Counted from the stretch's first letter, positions 8,621-17,863 are shown. The stretch is DNA of 64,000 nucleotides from Pseudochrobactrum saccharolyticum (GCF_008801715.1 NZ_VZPG01000005.1:1-64000); one strand, 5' to 3'. Notes: generated from the letters alone by a model not told the origin. Numbers and translations: made by a program.

Positions 8621-9682
8621 ATGGCTTTTCTCAATATCAATAATCTCAAAAAAAGCTTCGGCGCCAATACTGTTGTCCATGATTTCAGTCTGGCGGTTGA
8701 AAAAGGCGAGTTCATCTCATTTCTCGGACCATCGGGCTGCGGAAAAACCACCGTTCTGCGTATGATTGCCGGTTTTGAATCACCCGATCAGGGCGTGATC
8801 GAGATCAACGGTCAGGATGTGGTCGATCTCAAGCCGAATAAGCGCAATATCGGCATGGTGTTTCAGGCCTATGCGCTGTTCCCTAATATGACCGTAGCGC
8901 AGAATGTTGCCTTTGGTCTGCGGGTTTCAGGCAAGCCTAAAACCGAGATTGATGCAACAGTTAAGGAAATGCTTGAACTGATCCGCCTTGAACATCTGGC
9001 AGACCGCTTCCCTTATCAGATGTCAGGCGGCCAGCAGCAGCGTGTTGCTCTTGCCCGTGCTTTGGCAACAAAGCCGCAGGTTCTGCTACTCGATGAACCG
9101 CTCTCGGCACTGGATGCGAAAATCCGTATTTCGCTGCGCGAAGAAATCCGCGCCATTCAGCGTCAGCTTGGCATCACAACCGTATTTGTTACCCACGATC
9201 AGGAAGAAGCACTGTCTATTTCCGACCGGATCGTGGTGATGCATGAAGGTAAAGCCGATCAGATCGGCACGCCGTTTGATATTTACAACCGTCCGGCAAC
9301 GCGCTTCGTGGCATCATTCGTTGGTACGCTGAACATGCTGGAAGCCCGTGTGGCAGACCCGCAGCAGAATAAAGCGGATCTCGGAGGAACGATTATCACC
9401 GTGCCGCAATCACTGGCATCTTACAACAAAGGTGATGCGGTCACTCTGGCTCTGCGGCCGGAAACCATCAGCCTTGATGCCTCCCCTGCCCGCGATAGCA
9501 GCGTTGAAGTCATTGTGCAGGATGTGCACTTCTTAGGCTCAGTCATTCGTACCCGTGTAACACTGGGTGCAAATCAGCTGTCTTTCGACAGTTTCAACAA
9601 TCCGGCGGTGCGCCCGCCGCAGCATGGTGACAAAATCACTGTCCATTTTGCTGCACAGGATTTATTGGTTCTGGGCAAATAA
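8621..9682 (+). CDS. ABC transporter ATP-binding protein (PotA/FbpC-like)
   Basis: A 353-residue ATPase. Walker A GPSGCGKTT is at residues 36-44, followed by the signature MSGGQQQRVALARAL and Walker B VLLLDEPLSALD. A C-terminal extension of about 110 residues is the TOBE domain seen in PotA, FbpC and MalK. It follows the second permease by three bases and ends the operon at a strong terminator. Confidence 0.9.
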   Translation: MAFLNINNLKKSFGANTVVHDFSLAVEKGEFISFLGPSGCGKTTVLRMIAGFESPDQGVIEINGQDVVDLKPNKRNIGMVFQAYALFPNMTVAQNVAFGLRVSGKPKTEIDATVKEMLELIRLEHLADRFPYQMSGGQQQRVALARALATKPQVLLLDEPLSALDAKIRISLREEIRAIQRQLGITTVFVTHDQEEALSISDRIVVMHEGKADQIGTPFDIYNRPATRFVASFVGTLNMLEARVADPQQNKADLGGTIITVPQSLASYNKGDAVTLALRPETISLDASPARDSSVEVIVQDVHFLGSVIRTRVTLGANQLSFDSFNNPAVRPPQHGDKITVHFAAQDLLVLGK

Positions 9683-9688
9683 AAATAA

Positions 9689-9719
9689 AGGCCGGACTTT
9701 TATCAAGTCCGGCCTTTTT
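9689..9719 (+). terminator. Terminator of the ABC importer operon
   Basis: Stem GGCCGGACTT/AAGTCCGGCC with a TTATC loop, followed by TTTTT. It also lies just after the convergent gnd gene and may act in both directions, since A residues precede the stem. Confidence 0.9.
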
Positions 9720-9741
9720 CTTGTCCTGTGACAAGGTACAA

Positions 9742-11160
9742 TTACAGCCCATCGCCCCAAGGGCCGTGAAAGTCGCCGTCTTTGTCGATTCTTTTGAAAC
9801 CATGCGCCCCGAAGAAATCACGCTGCGCCTGAATCAAATTGGCTGAACCGCGCTTCTGGCGGAAACCATCAAAATAGCTGATCGCAGAGCTCAGTGCCGG
9901 TACCGGCACTCCGGCAGTCACCGCGGCAGCCACAACCTGACGTAGACTTTGCGCAGCCACGCTCATTTGCTCAACAAATGCAGGTGCCAGAAGCAGATTA
10001 TCCACCTCACTCGCAGCAAAAGCCTCACCGATTTCATCCAGAAACTGTGAGCGGATAATACAACCGGCACGCCAGATCCGTGCAATCGTTGCTAAAGGCA
10101 GATTCCACTGATGCTCTTGTGAAGCTGCGGCCATCACTGCAAAGCCCTGCGCATAGGCCGCAATTTTTGCGGCCAGCAATGCCTGCTCCAGTGCATCAAT
10201 AAAAGCCTGATCCGCCTTGATCGATCCTGTCTGTACCGGCTCGCCATAGACATTTGCCAGTTTTTGTCGTTGTGCAATCAGGGAGGATATCGAGCGTGCA
10301 GCAACCGCCGCTTCAATACCTGTTGCCGGAACACCGAGAATCTGGCTTTCAATTGCCGCCCAGCGTCCGGTACCCTTTTGCCCTGCAGCATCCAGAATAA
10401 TATCAGGCACCGGCTTTCCGGTTTCAGGATCAAGCGCTTTCAACACTTCTGCCGTAATCTCGATGAGATAAGAATTCAGAGCGCCTGTATTCCATTTTGC
10501 AAAAATCGGCGCGATTTCTTCCGCCTTCAAACCGCAGACATCACGCAAAATGCCATAGATTTCCGCAATCATCTGCATATCGGCATATTCAATACCGTTA
10601 TGAATGGTTTTGACGAAATGTCCCGCACCATCCGGCCCCATACGGGCACTGCATGGTTCGCCTTTATAACGCGCGGCAACCGCATCCAGTATCGGCTCAA
10701 TCCGCGCATAGGCTTCAGGCGTACCACCCACCATCATTGACGGACCGTTACGCGCACCTTCCGCACCACCGGAAATGCCCATACCGACAAAAGTCGGATC
10801 ATTTTCGCCGAGAGAATTCAGGCGGCGCACCGTATCGCGGTAATCGGAATTGCCGGAATCAATAATGATGTCGCCTTTTTCCAGAAAGGTCTTGAGCTTG
10901 GCCATTTCCGTATCAACGGGGCTGCCTGCTTTAATCAGCATGATAATCGGGCGCGGCCTGGCAATATTCTGGCTGAGCTGCTCCATGGTTGCACAGGGAA
11001 TAATGCGTTCCTGCAACTCACCGCTGGAAGCATAAAACTTTTCTAATACCGGCGCTTCACGGTCATAAACTGCAACCCGATATCCTTTTTCAGCAATATT
11101 GAGCGCCAGATTAGAACCCATGACGCCAAGCCCGATCAGTCCGATATCTGCCAGTTGCAT
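9742..11160 (-). CDS. gnd: 6-phosphogluconate dehydrogenase, decarboxylating
   Basis: A 472-residue enzyme that oxidises and decarboxylates 6-phosphogluconate to ribulose 5-phosphate, making NADPH in the pentose phosphate pathway. The N-terminal Rossmann fold starts with GLGVMGSNLALNIAEKGY. The catalytic segment HFVKTIHNGIEYADMQ carries the conserved Lys and Asn, and the family's GTGRW motif is present (GQKGTGRWAA). Length is as expected for the long form found in most bacteria. AGGGAA eight bases before the ATG supports the start. It is monocistronic, flanked by hairpins on both sides. Confidence 0.95.
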   Translation of the reverse strand: MQLADIGLIGLGVMGSNLALNIAEKGYRVAVYDREAPVLEKFYASSGELQERIIPCATMEQLSQNIARPRPIIMLIKAGSPVDTEMAKLKTFLEKGDIIIDSGNSDYRDTVRRLNSLGENDPTFVGMGISGGAEGARNGPSMMVGGTPEAYARIEPILDAVAARYKGEPCSARMGPDGAGHFVKTIHNGIEYADMQMIAEIYGILRDVCGLKAEEIAPIFAKWNTGALNSYLIEITAEVLKALDPETGKPVPDIILDAAGQKGTGRWAAIESQILGVPATGIEAAVAARSISSLIAQRQKLANVYGEPVQTGSIKADQAFIDALEQALLAAKIAAYAQGFAVMAAASQEHQWNLPLATIARIWRAGCIIRSQFLDEIGEAFAASEVDNLLLAPAFVEQMSVAAQSLRQVVAAAVTAGVPVPALSSAISYFDGFRQKRGSANLIQAQRDFFGAHGFKRIDKDGDFHGPWGDGL

Positions 11161-11238
11161 TCTGTTTTCCCTATATGTGAACTATCCGGCAAAATAGCCG
11201 GAGCATAATTCTTCGTTCTATATAGGTATGCTATTCAA

Positions 11239-11282
11239 AACCGGTTTCAACTGAAAGCAGAGACTGACAGCTGAAACCGGTT
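11239..11282. terminator. Inverted repeat between gnd and acetyltransferase gene
   Basis: An 11-bp perfect stem (11239-11249 with 11272-11282) around a 22-base loop. T-rich sequence on both sides (TTTT on the minus strand, ATTTTTCTTT on the plus strand) fits the end of the acetyltransferase transcript, which runs leftward. The long loop makes it a weaker terminator. Confidence 0.5.
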
Positions 11283-11306
11283 ATTTTTCTTTAAATTCCG
11301 CTCTAT

Positions 11307-11924
11307 TCAAACAGCAATGGCCTGACGGTCAGCAATCAGCTTGCCGGTAGCAGTCAGCACACCGGATGCACCGTCCAGATAGTTTTCTTCCAGCTCCAGT
11401 GCCAGAAAACGGTGACGTTCCACAGGCCCCGGCATAGCCAGATCAGCCATTTTATTGCCGGTAAAACCGAAACGGCCATAATATTCCGGATCGCCCACCA
11501 GCAAAATCGCCTTATGACCAAGCGCCTGCGCATTATGAATAGCCTGACGCATCAAAGCGGCGCCGACACCCCGCCCCGCATAGATTGTCTCAACCGCCAA
11601 AGGTCCCAGCAGCAAAGCAGGCACAGCTTCTCCGCCGGCTTTTTTACCGGCAGAAATATGCCAGAGCCGGACACTGCCGATCATTACGCCATGCGCATCG
11701 CGGGCAATCAATGCCAGCCCATAAGCAGGCACGCGTTTACGGCGTAGCTTTTCCGATGATTTGCGCTTGCGTCCCTCGCCCATCACACGGTCGAGCAAAG
11801 CCTCACGCGCGCTGCTGTCCGCAGGCGTTTCATGCGCAATACTAAACGAGACCGGTGCCGGAGCAGTGATTTGCGCGGCTGACAATTCAGCCGTGGTTCC
11901 GGCCGCAACAGAAGAAGCAGACAT
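11307..11924 (-). CDS. GNAT family N-acetyltransferase
   Basis: A 205-residue acetyl-CoA-dependent acyltransferase. The GNAT core is visible from about residue 65, with the acetyl-CoA loop GRGVGAALMR and the following GHKAILLVGDPEYYGRFGF, typical of the YhbS-like subgroup. The first 30 residues are Ala/Ser rich and not part of the fold. An in-frame start 33 bases upstream exists, but AAGG lies at good spacing before 11924. The substrate cannot be told from sequence. Confidence 0.8.
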   Translation of the reverse strand: MSASSVAAGTTAELSAAQITAPAPVSFSIAHETPADSSAREALLDRVMGEGRKRKSSEKLRRKRVPAYGLALIARDAHGVMIGSVRLWHISAGKKAGGEAVPALLLGPLAVETIYAGRGVGAALMRQAIHNAQALGHKAILLVGDPEYYGRFGFTGNKMADLAMPGPVERHRFLALELEENYLDGASGVLTATGKLIADRQAIAV

Positions 11925-12043
11925 CAGCGTGAACCTTAAAGCATTTGCGTGAAACAAATGCGCTAAAACAAAGCGGTAAGGGGTATTGTTTCCTCACACA
12001 GATGTATGAGGATAAACACAAAGCAAAAATCTTATGTGACAAG

Positions 12044-12112
12044 ACCGGTGGAATTCTTCCACCGGTATCATTCGCAATGTGATGCTGAATATGCGTCCCT
12101 GACGAGACGCAT
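12044..12112. terminator. Two hairpins downstream of the decarboxylase gene
   Basis: Hairpin one has stem ATGCGTC (12091-12097) with GACGCAT (12106-12112). Hairpin two has a 10-bp stem ACCGGTGGAA/TTCCACCGGT (12044-12066) with a three-base loop. Both lie just after the leftward decarboxylase gene. No T-run follows directly, so they may protect the 3' end rather than terminate. Confidence 0.5.
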
Positions 12113-12119
12113 ATCAGTA

Positions 12120-13250
12120 TCAGATCACATAGGAGCGCAGCGGTTCAAAACCGTTAAACGCAACAGCCGAATAGGTTGTTGTGTAAGCGCCGGTGCCTTC
12201 GATCAGCACTTCATCACCGATGGTCAGCGAGACCGGCAGTGGATAAGGTGCCTTTTCATACATCACATCGGCGCTGTCACAGGTCGGGCCTGCCAGAACG
12301 CAAGGTTCCAGAGTATCGCCGTCACGCGGAGTCACGATCTGATAACGGATCGCTTCATCCATGGTTTCAGCCAGACCGCCGAATTTACCGATATCGAGAT
12401 AGACCCAGCGATTGTCATTGTCAGCTTTGCGGGAAACCAGAACCACTTCGGTTTTGATGACACCGGCATTGCCAACCATGCCGCGGCCTGGCTCGATGAT
12501 GGTTTCCGGCAGACGATTGCCGAAATGACGGCTCAGCGCGTCGAAAATAGCTTCGCCATAGGCCTGTGCAGTCGGGATATCTTTGAGATAACGGGTCGGG
12601 AAACCACCGCCCATATTGACCATGCGCAGGTTGATGCCTTCTTTAGCCAAAAGATCAAACACGCCTTTGGTATCGGCCAGAGCACGATCCCAAGCGGTCA
12701 GATCAGTCTGCTGCGAACCGACATGGAACGATACGCCATAGGCATCCAGACCCAGCTGATGGGCTGCACGCAGCACATCAACAGCCATTTCCGGAACGCA
12801 GCCGAATTTGCGCGACAACGGCCATTCAGCACCTTCACCATCGGCCAGAATACGGCAGAACACGCGGGAACCAGGAGCCGCACGGGCAACCTTTTCCACT
12901 TCTGCAACGCAATCAACAGCATAGAGGCGAATGCCATATTCATAGGCGCGTGCAATATCGCGCTCTTTCTTGATGGTATTGCCATAAGAAATGCGGTCAG
13001 GTGTTGCACCGGCATTGAGTGCCATTTCAATTTCCGCAACCGAAGCTGTGTCGAAGTTCGAGCCCATGGAGGCGAGCAGCGACAGAATCTGCGGTGCAGG
13101 ATTTGCCTTTACCGCATAGAAAATGCGCGAGGCCGGCAGAGCCTTTTCAAAATGTTCATAATTTTCACGCACAATGTCGAGGTCAACGACAAGGCAAGGG
13201 CCTTCCGGACGTCGGGTGGCGAGAAAGTCGATAATGCGCTGTGTAGCCAT
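12120..13250 (-). CDS. speF: Ornithine/lysine decarboxylase, fold type III (PLP)
   Basis: A 376-residue alanine-racemase-fold decarboxylase that makes putrescine from ornithine or cadaverine from lysine. The PLP lysine is K48 (FYAVKANPAP). Other landmarks are SFHVGSQ, MVNMGGGFP, the phosphate-binding EPGRGMV, and the catalytic cysteine in GPTCDSADVM. This compact eukaryotic-type ODC is the usual form in alphaproteobacteria, unlike the large E. coli SpeF, whose name Rfam borrows for the leader motif. AGGAGA precedes the ATG. A long structured leader upstream suggests polyamine-linked control. Confidence 0.9.
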   Translation of the reverse strand: MATQRIIDFLATRRPEGPCLVVDLDIVRENYEHFEKALPASRIFYAVKANPAPQILSLLASMGSNFDTASVAEIEMALNAGATPDRISYGNTIKKERDIARAYEYGIRLYAVDCVAEVEKVARAAPGSRVFCRILADGEGAEWPLSRKFGCVPEMAVDVLRAAHQLGLDAYGVSFHVGSQQTDLTAWDRALADTKGVFDLLAKEGINLRMVNMGGGFPTRYLKDIPTAQAYGEAIFDALSRHFGNRLPETIIEPGRGMVGNAGVIKTEVVLVSRKADNDNRWVYLDIGKFGGLAETMDEAIRYQIVTPRDGDTLEPCVLAGPTCDSADVMYEKAPYPLPVSLTIGDEVLIEGTGAYTTTYSAVAFNGFEPLRSYVI

Positions 13251-13783
13251 CCTGATCTCCTGAACTGCAATAAGCAGTAAAAAGCCGCATCTTCATATCA
13301 TTTGCGATGCGAAAGCCTGCCCCCGTGCAATGACGCACAAGGTTGAGCATGGTTTCAAAGGACTGATGAGCAAATACCTGCGCATACACGCATCAAAAGC
13401 CATCAGAGGGACAAACTGCCTTACGGCAAATATGAATCAGCTCTTCGCGCAACCGGCCTTTGGAGATGCAGGAAACACGGAACAAATACATATGCAGATG
13501 GATCAACGCCCTGAATTTAGCGTTTTTCCGCTTTGTCTGCCTTGGCTTGGAATGGGAAAAACCCGGTTCCGCACTTAGGGCAATGAGGGTGTGCCTCTTT
13601 GAGTTCCCGACCTGTGGAGAGCCGGAAGACACCAGAAAGGCCCGCACCGTCGTTGCTTCAAGGTGTCCTTGATCCATGGTTGGCCATCAGATCAACTGGA
13701 GCGGTTAGGTCCAGGTTACCGTACCGGTCTATTCTCCATTCAGAATACCGGCGGACACCCACAGGCACGTGCGACTTTGGGCA
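13251..13783 (-). ncRNA. Long 5' leader of decarboxylase gene, speF RNA motif candidate
   Basis: About 530 bases separate the decarboxylase start from a plausible promoter. Rfam describes a conserved speF leader RNA upstream of ornithine decarboxylase genes in alphaproteobacteria, and position, gene and lineage all match. Visible structure includes a CTGC/GCAG hairpin at 13265-13277 near the start codon and several GC-rich dyads between 13560 and 13770. A 94-codon frame runs through it (13393-13677) but has no convincing protein character. The exact borders of the motif are not determined. Confidence 0.6.
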
Positions 13784-13789
13784 AGCGCG

Positions 13790-13817
13790 ATATAAGATGA
13801 TTTATGTGTCCACACAA
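13790..13817 (-). promoter_or_regulatory. Putative promoter of the decarboxylase transcript
   Basis: On the minus strand TTGTGT (13812-13817), a 16-base spacer and TTATAT (13790-13795) give a reasonable sigma-70 promoter with a start near 13783. The -35 is imperfect. Confidence 0.35.
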
Positions 13818-14022
13818 TGACAAATTTGCGCCGGTTTGATTTTTTTTGGTTAATAAATCACTTCTTTATTCAAAATACGGCGCAGTGCTTTATGTAGATG
13901 ATAAAAACAGGTGTCTTATTGATTGCAATGCAGCGAATCACTTTGATATTTCTGAGACATTTTGAATATTCAGGATCGCGATATATGGTGCGGTTTAGTC
14001 GCTGATCTGGAGGACAGAGCTT

Positions 14023-14943
14023 ATGGACACACTCACACGGATGCGTGCTTTTATTGATGTTGTGGAGGCCGAAGGCTTTTCCGCAGCTGCGCGCAAAATC
14101 GGTCGTTCCAAAGCCCTTCTGTCCAAATATGTCCGCGAGCTGGAAGATGATCTGGGCGTGCGGCTACTGAACCGTACAACTCGGCAATTTTCACTCACCG
14201 AGAGCGGCCACACTTATTATCACCGCGCAACGGAGATTCTGCGTGAGCTGGATGATCTGCAAGACTCCATCTCCGAGAGCAGCGGCGATGTGCGCGGCAA
14301 GATCAAACTGACAGCACCGCGCAGCTTTGCTGATGCCTCACTGGGCATGTCACTGATTGATTTTTGTGCTGACCATCCGGAGATTGCGCTGGATATCCAC
14401 CTTGATGACCGGTTTGTAGATCTGGTTGAGGAAGGCTTTGACCTTGCCATCCGCATCACCCGCTTGCAGGATTCATCGCTGATCGCCAAAAGGCTGAGCG
14501 CATTTCACACTGTTGTCTGCGCCTCGCCTGATCTGATCGCACGGCTGGGCATGCCGGAAACACCGGAGCAATTGCGGGAAATGCCCTGCATTATTGATAC
14601 CAACAGCCGTTCCCGCAATAATTGGCAGTTCCGCAATCAGGACGGCTCGATGATGACAGTCGCCATCCGCGGCCCGCTGGAGGTCAACAGCCCGCTCACC
14701 ACCATGGCAGCGACTGTCAAAGGTCTGGGCTTCAGCGTTCTGCCGCGTTTTGTTGCTGATGGTGAGTTGAATAAAGGCACACTTGTGCCGGTGCTCCTAG
14801 ATTATATGCTTAATGACGGCGGCATTTATGCCGTTTACCCGCACCGTACCTATCTGCCTGCCAAAGTGCGTCTGCTGGTGGATTATCTCGCCAAATGGTT
14901 CAAAGATAATCCGTGCAAAGAGCTGACCAATGACGAGGCGTAA
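14023..14943 (+). CDS. LysR family transcriptional regulator
   Basis: A 306-residue regulator. The N-terminal helix-turn-helix spans about residues 1-60 (FIDVVEAEGFSAAARKIGRS), followed by a linker helix and the periplasmic-binding-protein-like effector domain. It resembles the CrgA/DsdC-like branch annotated for many aromatic or stress genes, so the inducer is not predictable. GGAGG nine bases upstream supports the start. LysR regulators often control a divergent neighbour, which here would be the decarboxylase about 770 bases away; that link is speculative. Confidence 0.88.
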   Translation: MDTLTRMRAFIDVVEAEGFSAAARKIGRSKALLSKYVRELEDDLGVRLLNRTTRQFSLTESGHTYYHRATEILRELDDLQDSISESSGDVRGKIKLTAPRSFADASLGMSLIDFCADHPEIALDIHLDDRFVDLVEEGFDLAIRITRLQDSSLIAKRLSAFHTVVCASPDLIARLGMPETPEQLREMPCIIDTNSRSRNNWQFRNQDGSMMTVAIRGPLEVNSPLTTMAATVKGLGFSVLPRFVADGELNKGTLVPVLLDYMLNDGGIYAVYPHRTYLPAKVRLLVDYLAKWFKDNPCKELTNDEA

Positions 14944-15032
14944 AACCCGTAGACTGTCGTCGTAGTTTTGCCTCACTCATTCTCCAAATTCCGAACCAGC
15001 ATTGACCGCTCAAAAGAGTGATTTTCGTTTCC

Positions 15033-15710
15033 ATGACCAGCAGCAAAAACAAGTCTTTACTGAATGTCCTCGGCCTGACCTGTCTCATGACAGGGCTGGG
15101 TGTTGTCGCGGCATCAGCGCATCCGCATGTTTTTGCCGAAGCCCGTCTGGAAATCACAATCACACCGGATCGTTCCGTTGAGAAACTGGCGCATGTCTGG
15201 CGCTTTGACGACCTGTTCTCGTCAACCGTATTGATGGAGTTCGACAAGAAAGGCACGCTGAAACTCGACAGCGCCGAGTTGAATGAACTCAGCACAACAA
15301 TCGACACTTCTATTGCCGAGTATAAATATTTTCAGACAGTTACGCAGGATGGCAAAGATATTGCCATGAACAAGCCTGAGCATCTGATTGCCGATCTGCC
15401 GGATAATCAGCTGATTGTTCTGTTTGAAAGTAAGCCGGAAAAACCGTTGAAACTGGAACCCGGGCATAAAGTCAGTTTCGGCGTCTATGACCCGACTTTC
15501 TATACGGCAATTGATTATCTGAAAGACGAAGATCTGGTAGTGAAGGGCATGCCATCCGGCTGCAGTTCTGCTGTTGTGCGCCCTGATCCCGATGAGGCGC
15601 TTGCCCAAAACCAGCAAAGTCTGACACAGGCATTCTTCGACGAAGCCGCGGCGATGACCAATGACGTGTCAAAATTCTTCGCAACCCGAATAGAAATCAC
15701 CTGTAAATAA
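15033..15710 (+). CDS. DUF1007 family periplasmic protein
   Basis: A 225-residue exported protein of the DUF1007 family. The N-terminus has a signal segment ending at ASAHPHVF; the HPHVF motif right after cleavage is a family hallmark and may bind metal. The family is found next to NicO nickel/cobalt transporters, as here, where the transporter follows by 74 bases. A role as periplasmic metal-binding partner is inferred. The GTG at 15018 is an alternative start; neither has a strong ribosome binding site. Confidence 0.82.
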   Translation: MTSSKNKSLLNVLGLTCLMTGLGVVAASAHPHVFAEARLEITITPDRSVEKLAHVWRFDDLFSSTVLMEFDKKGTLKLDSAELNELSTTIDTSIAEYKYFQTVTQDGKDIAMNKPEHLIADLPDNQLIVLFESKPEKPLKLEPGHKVSFGVYDPTFYTAIDYLKDEDLVVKGMPSGCSSAVVRPDPDEALAQNQQSLTQAFFDEAAAMTNDVSKFFATRIEITCK

Positions 15711-15784
15711 CAAGTCACCGGCCAGCGCATAAGGATTGGCCAAAATTCAAATTTGTTACGTTATATCATCAGAGGCATTCCGGC

Positions 15785-16906
15785 ATGAACCACGCAAAGC
15801 AACACACTCTTACTCTACCCCCGTTAAGAGCCTGTGCTTTGCTGCTGACCATATGCACCTGCCTGTTATTTGTGCTTCACAGTCAGGCATGGGCACAGTC
15901 TTCACTGGGTATCGGCGCCAGTGAAGTCACATTGCAGCCAACCGGCCCGTTTGCAAAGCTGATATTGTGGATTAATGCCGAGCAAAAACGTTTCTATCTG
16001 ATGATGACCACAGCACTGAAAGCGATGAAGGATGATCCGTGGGCTGCGTGGACATTGGTCAGCCTGTCTTTTCTCTATGGTATTTTGCATGCCGCCGGCC
16101 CCGGCCACGGCAAAGCAGTGATCTCATCCTATATGATTGCCAATGAAACAGCTTTGCGACGCGGAATTTTTCTTTCCTTCGTCTCATCCGTTTTGCAGGC
16201 ACTGTCCGCTATTTTTCTGGTCGGCATGGCATGGTTTGTGCTGCGTGGTATCGGCATTTCAATGGGAAAAGCAGGACGCGGCATGGAAATAGCCAGCTAT
16301 GTGCTGGTCATTCTCTGCGGGATTTATATCATCTTCCGCAAGCTTCGCTCAAAGCCGCAACGTGCTCCTGCAATAGCGGTTGAAACAATTGCACCGGCTC
16401 CCGTCTGGCAAGGTTCACTCTCAGCCTCGGCAACACAAAAACCATCGGCATTGAACACATCCATGCGGCTTAAATATCAGCCTGCCAATGCAAAACCGGC
16501 TGTCTTTGACCATGAGTTTTCAGGGAATGGTGCCAATTGCACAGCCTGCGGCCACAGTCACCTTGCTGATCCGTCCACTCTGAGCGGTGATTTCAACTGG
16601 AAAACCGCATGGGCAGCGATTATTGCCGTCGGCATCCGTCCCTGCTCCGGCGCGATTATCGTGCTGACATTTTCAATGCTCAACGGTCTGATGCTGGGTG
16701 GTATTCTCTCTGCTTTTGCCATGGCATTCGGTACTTTCATCACCGTTGCCTTGCTGGCAACACTGGCTGTCACCGCTAAAAATACGGCGCTGCGCCTGGT
16801 CAAGAATCCGCTGATGTCAGCACGTTTGCAAACGGCGATTGAAATCGCCGCTGCATTATTCATCATTCTGACAGGCGTGCTTCTGCTGATTGCTGCCCTC
16901 AGCTGA
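15785..16906 (+). CDS. NicO family nickel/cobalt transporter (RcnA-like)
   Basis: A 373-residue inner membrane protein of the NicO/RcnA family that moves Ni(II) or Co(II). Hydrophobic segments frame the conserved HAAGPGHGKAVISSY motif and, later, the GIRPCSGAIIVLTF motif. A soluble loop of about 90 residues between them has an unusual CTACGHSH stretch that could bind metal. GAGG nine bases upstream supports the start. Direction of transport (efflux or uptake) cannot be read from sequence; pairing with DUF1007 is common in rhizobiales. Confidence 0.87.
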   Translation: MNHAKQHTLTLPPLRACALLLTICTCLLFVLHSQAWAQSSLGIGASEVTLQPTGPFAKLILWINAEQKRFYLMMTTALKAMKDDPWAAWTLVSLSFLYGILHAAGPGHGKAVISSYMIANETALRRGIFLSFVSSVLQALSAIFLVGMAWFVLRGIGISMGKAGRGMEIASYVLVILCGIYIIFRKLRSKPQRAPAIAVETIAPAPVWQGSLSASATQKPSALNTSMRLKYQPANAKPAVFDHEFSGNGANCTACGHSHLADPSTLSGDFNWKTAWAAIIAVGIRPCSGAIIVLTFSMLNGLMLGGILSAFAMAFGTFITVALLATLAVTAKNTALRLVKNPLMSARLQTAIEIAAALFIILTGVLLLIAALS

Positions 16907-17134
16907 TTAATCTTTGTGGTGTTTTCGCTGTGATTTCGCCCGCAGCCAGAACACCACAAAAAAGGCCATCACAAAAACAACAGCAATCAGCGCCGCCAGC
17001 ACATGGCTGTAAGGCCCGACCGCCAGCATAATGATCGGCATGGAATAAAACAGCGCGCCGAAAACCACCATAATCAGTGCGGCGGCTATAGCGGAATTGC
17101 GCGTATCCTTCTTATTCTGCTGTGTGGATGCCAT
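16907..17134 (-). CDS. Small membrane protein of unknown function
   Basis: A 75-residue protein with a charged N-terminus (about residues 1-15), two hydrophobic segments at about 16-36 and 44-62, and a very basic tail (RAKSQRKHHKD). A longer frame to 17203 would overlap the upstream gene; GGAGAT just before 17134 decides for the shorter one. It follows the acetyltransferase gene by four bases, so the two are probably co-transcribed. I recognise no family. Confidence 0.65.
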   Translation of the reverse strand: MASTQQNKKDTRNSAIAAALIMVVFGALFYSMPIIMLAVGPYSHVLAALIAVVFVMAFFVVFWLRAKSQRKHHKD

Positions 17135-17138
17135 GCGC

Positions 17139-17825
17139 TTATCTCCGGCCTGTATCGGCGTAGAAGCTTTCCAGCTTTTTGATCTGCTGTCCGTTCGCGT
17201 CAAAATTGTCAGGAGCGAGCCAGTTTTGGTAAGCCTGTTTCAATGCAGGCCATTCACAGTCGATCACCGAATACCATGTAGTGTCACGGTTTTTGCCTTT
17301 AACAATCAGATGCTGCCGGAAAATACCTTCAAACTGAAAACCGAAACGCTCCGCCGCACGCTTTGACGGCAGATTGTCATTATTACATTTCCACTCATAA
17401 CGGCGGTAACCGAGCTCATCAAAAATATATTGCATGAACAGATACTGGGCTTCGGTCGCAGCCGGTTTGCGTGAAATCAGCGGCCCCCAATAGATATTAC
17501 CGATTTCAATACTGCCATTCTCGGCATCAATGCGCATCAGCGCCTGACGACCGGCAATTTTACCTGTCGCCTTGTCAATCGTGACGAAAAACATAGTCGT
17601 CTGGCTTGCGGCGGATTTCTCCAGCCATGGCCGCATCTCTTCGAGAGTTGAAGGCACTGTATCAAACAGCCATGTGAAACGGCTGTCCGCATCGGCAACG
17701 CTTGACGCCTCAAACAGCCCCTGCCCGTGTTTTTCAACACTCAGCGGCTCCAGCCGCACAAACTGCCCTTCAAGAACTTTGCGCTCAGGAACAGGCCGCG
17801 CTGTCCACTCTGACAAGTCCTGCAT
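17139..17825 (-). CDS. GNAT acetyltransferase, RimJ/RimL-like
   Basis: A 228-residue acetyltransferase of the RimJ/RimL branch. It has an N-terminal strand with EGQFVRLEPLS, the family feature of a substrate pocket around YRRYEWKCNNDNLPSKRAAERFGFQFEG cut across residues about 140-170, and a C-terminal WYSVIDCEWP segment. Two in-frame ATGs occur; AGGAGA spaced seven bases before 17825 favours that start. It probably acetylates a small molecule or protein N-terminus; no closer guess is supported. Confidence 0.8.
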   Translation of the reverse strand: MQDLSEWTARPVPERKVLEGQFVRLEPLSVEKHGQGLFEASSVADADSRFTWLFDTVPSTLEEMRPWLEKSAASQTTMFFVTIDKATGKIAGRQALMRIDAENGSIEIGNIYWGPLISRKPAATEAQYLFMQYIFDELGYRRYEWKCNNDNLPSKRAAERFGFQFEGIFRQHLIVKGKNRDTTWYSVIDCEWPALKQAYQNWLAPDNFDANGQQIKKLESFYADTGRR

Positions 17826-17863
17826 AATCATTCTCCTCTTCCTCAAAAGGAAATGACCATATT

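Noticed and set aside
12006-13280. A 424-codon open frame opposite the decarboxylase gene
   Set aside because: It is antisense to a clearly conserved PLP enzyme and has low-complexity composition typical of shadow frames.
13393-13677. A 94-codon frame in the decarboxylase leader
   Set aside because: It overlaps the presumed leader RNA and looks unlike a folded protein. It could still be a translated leader peptide, so it is mentioned as part of the RNA rather than as a gene.
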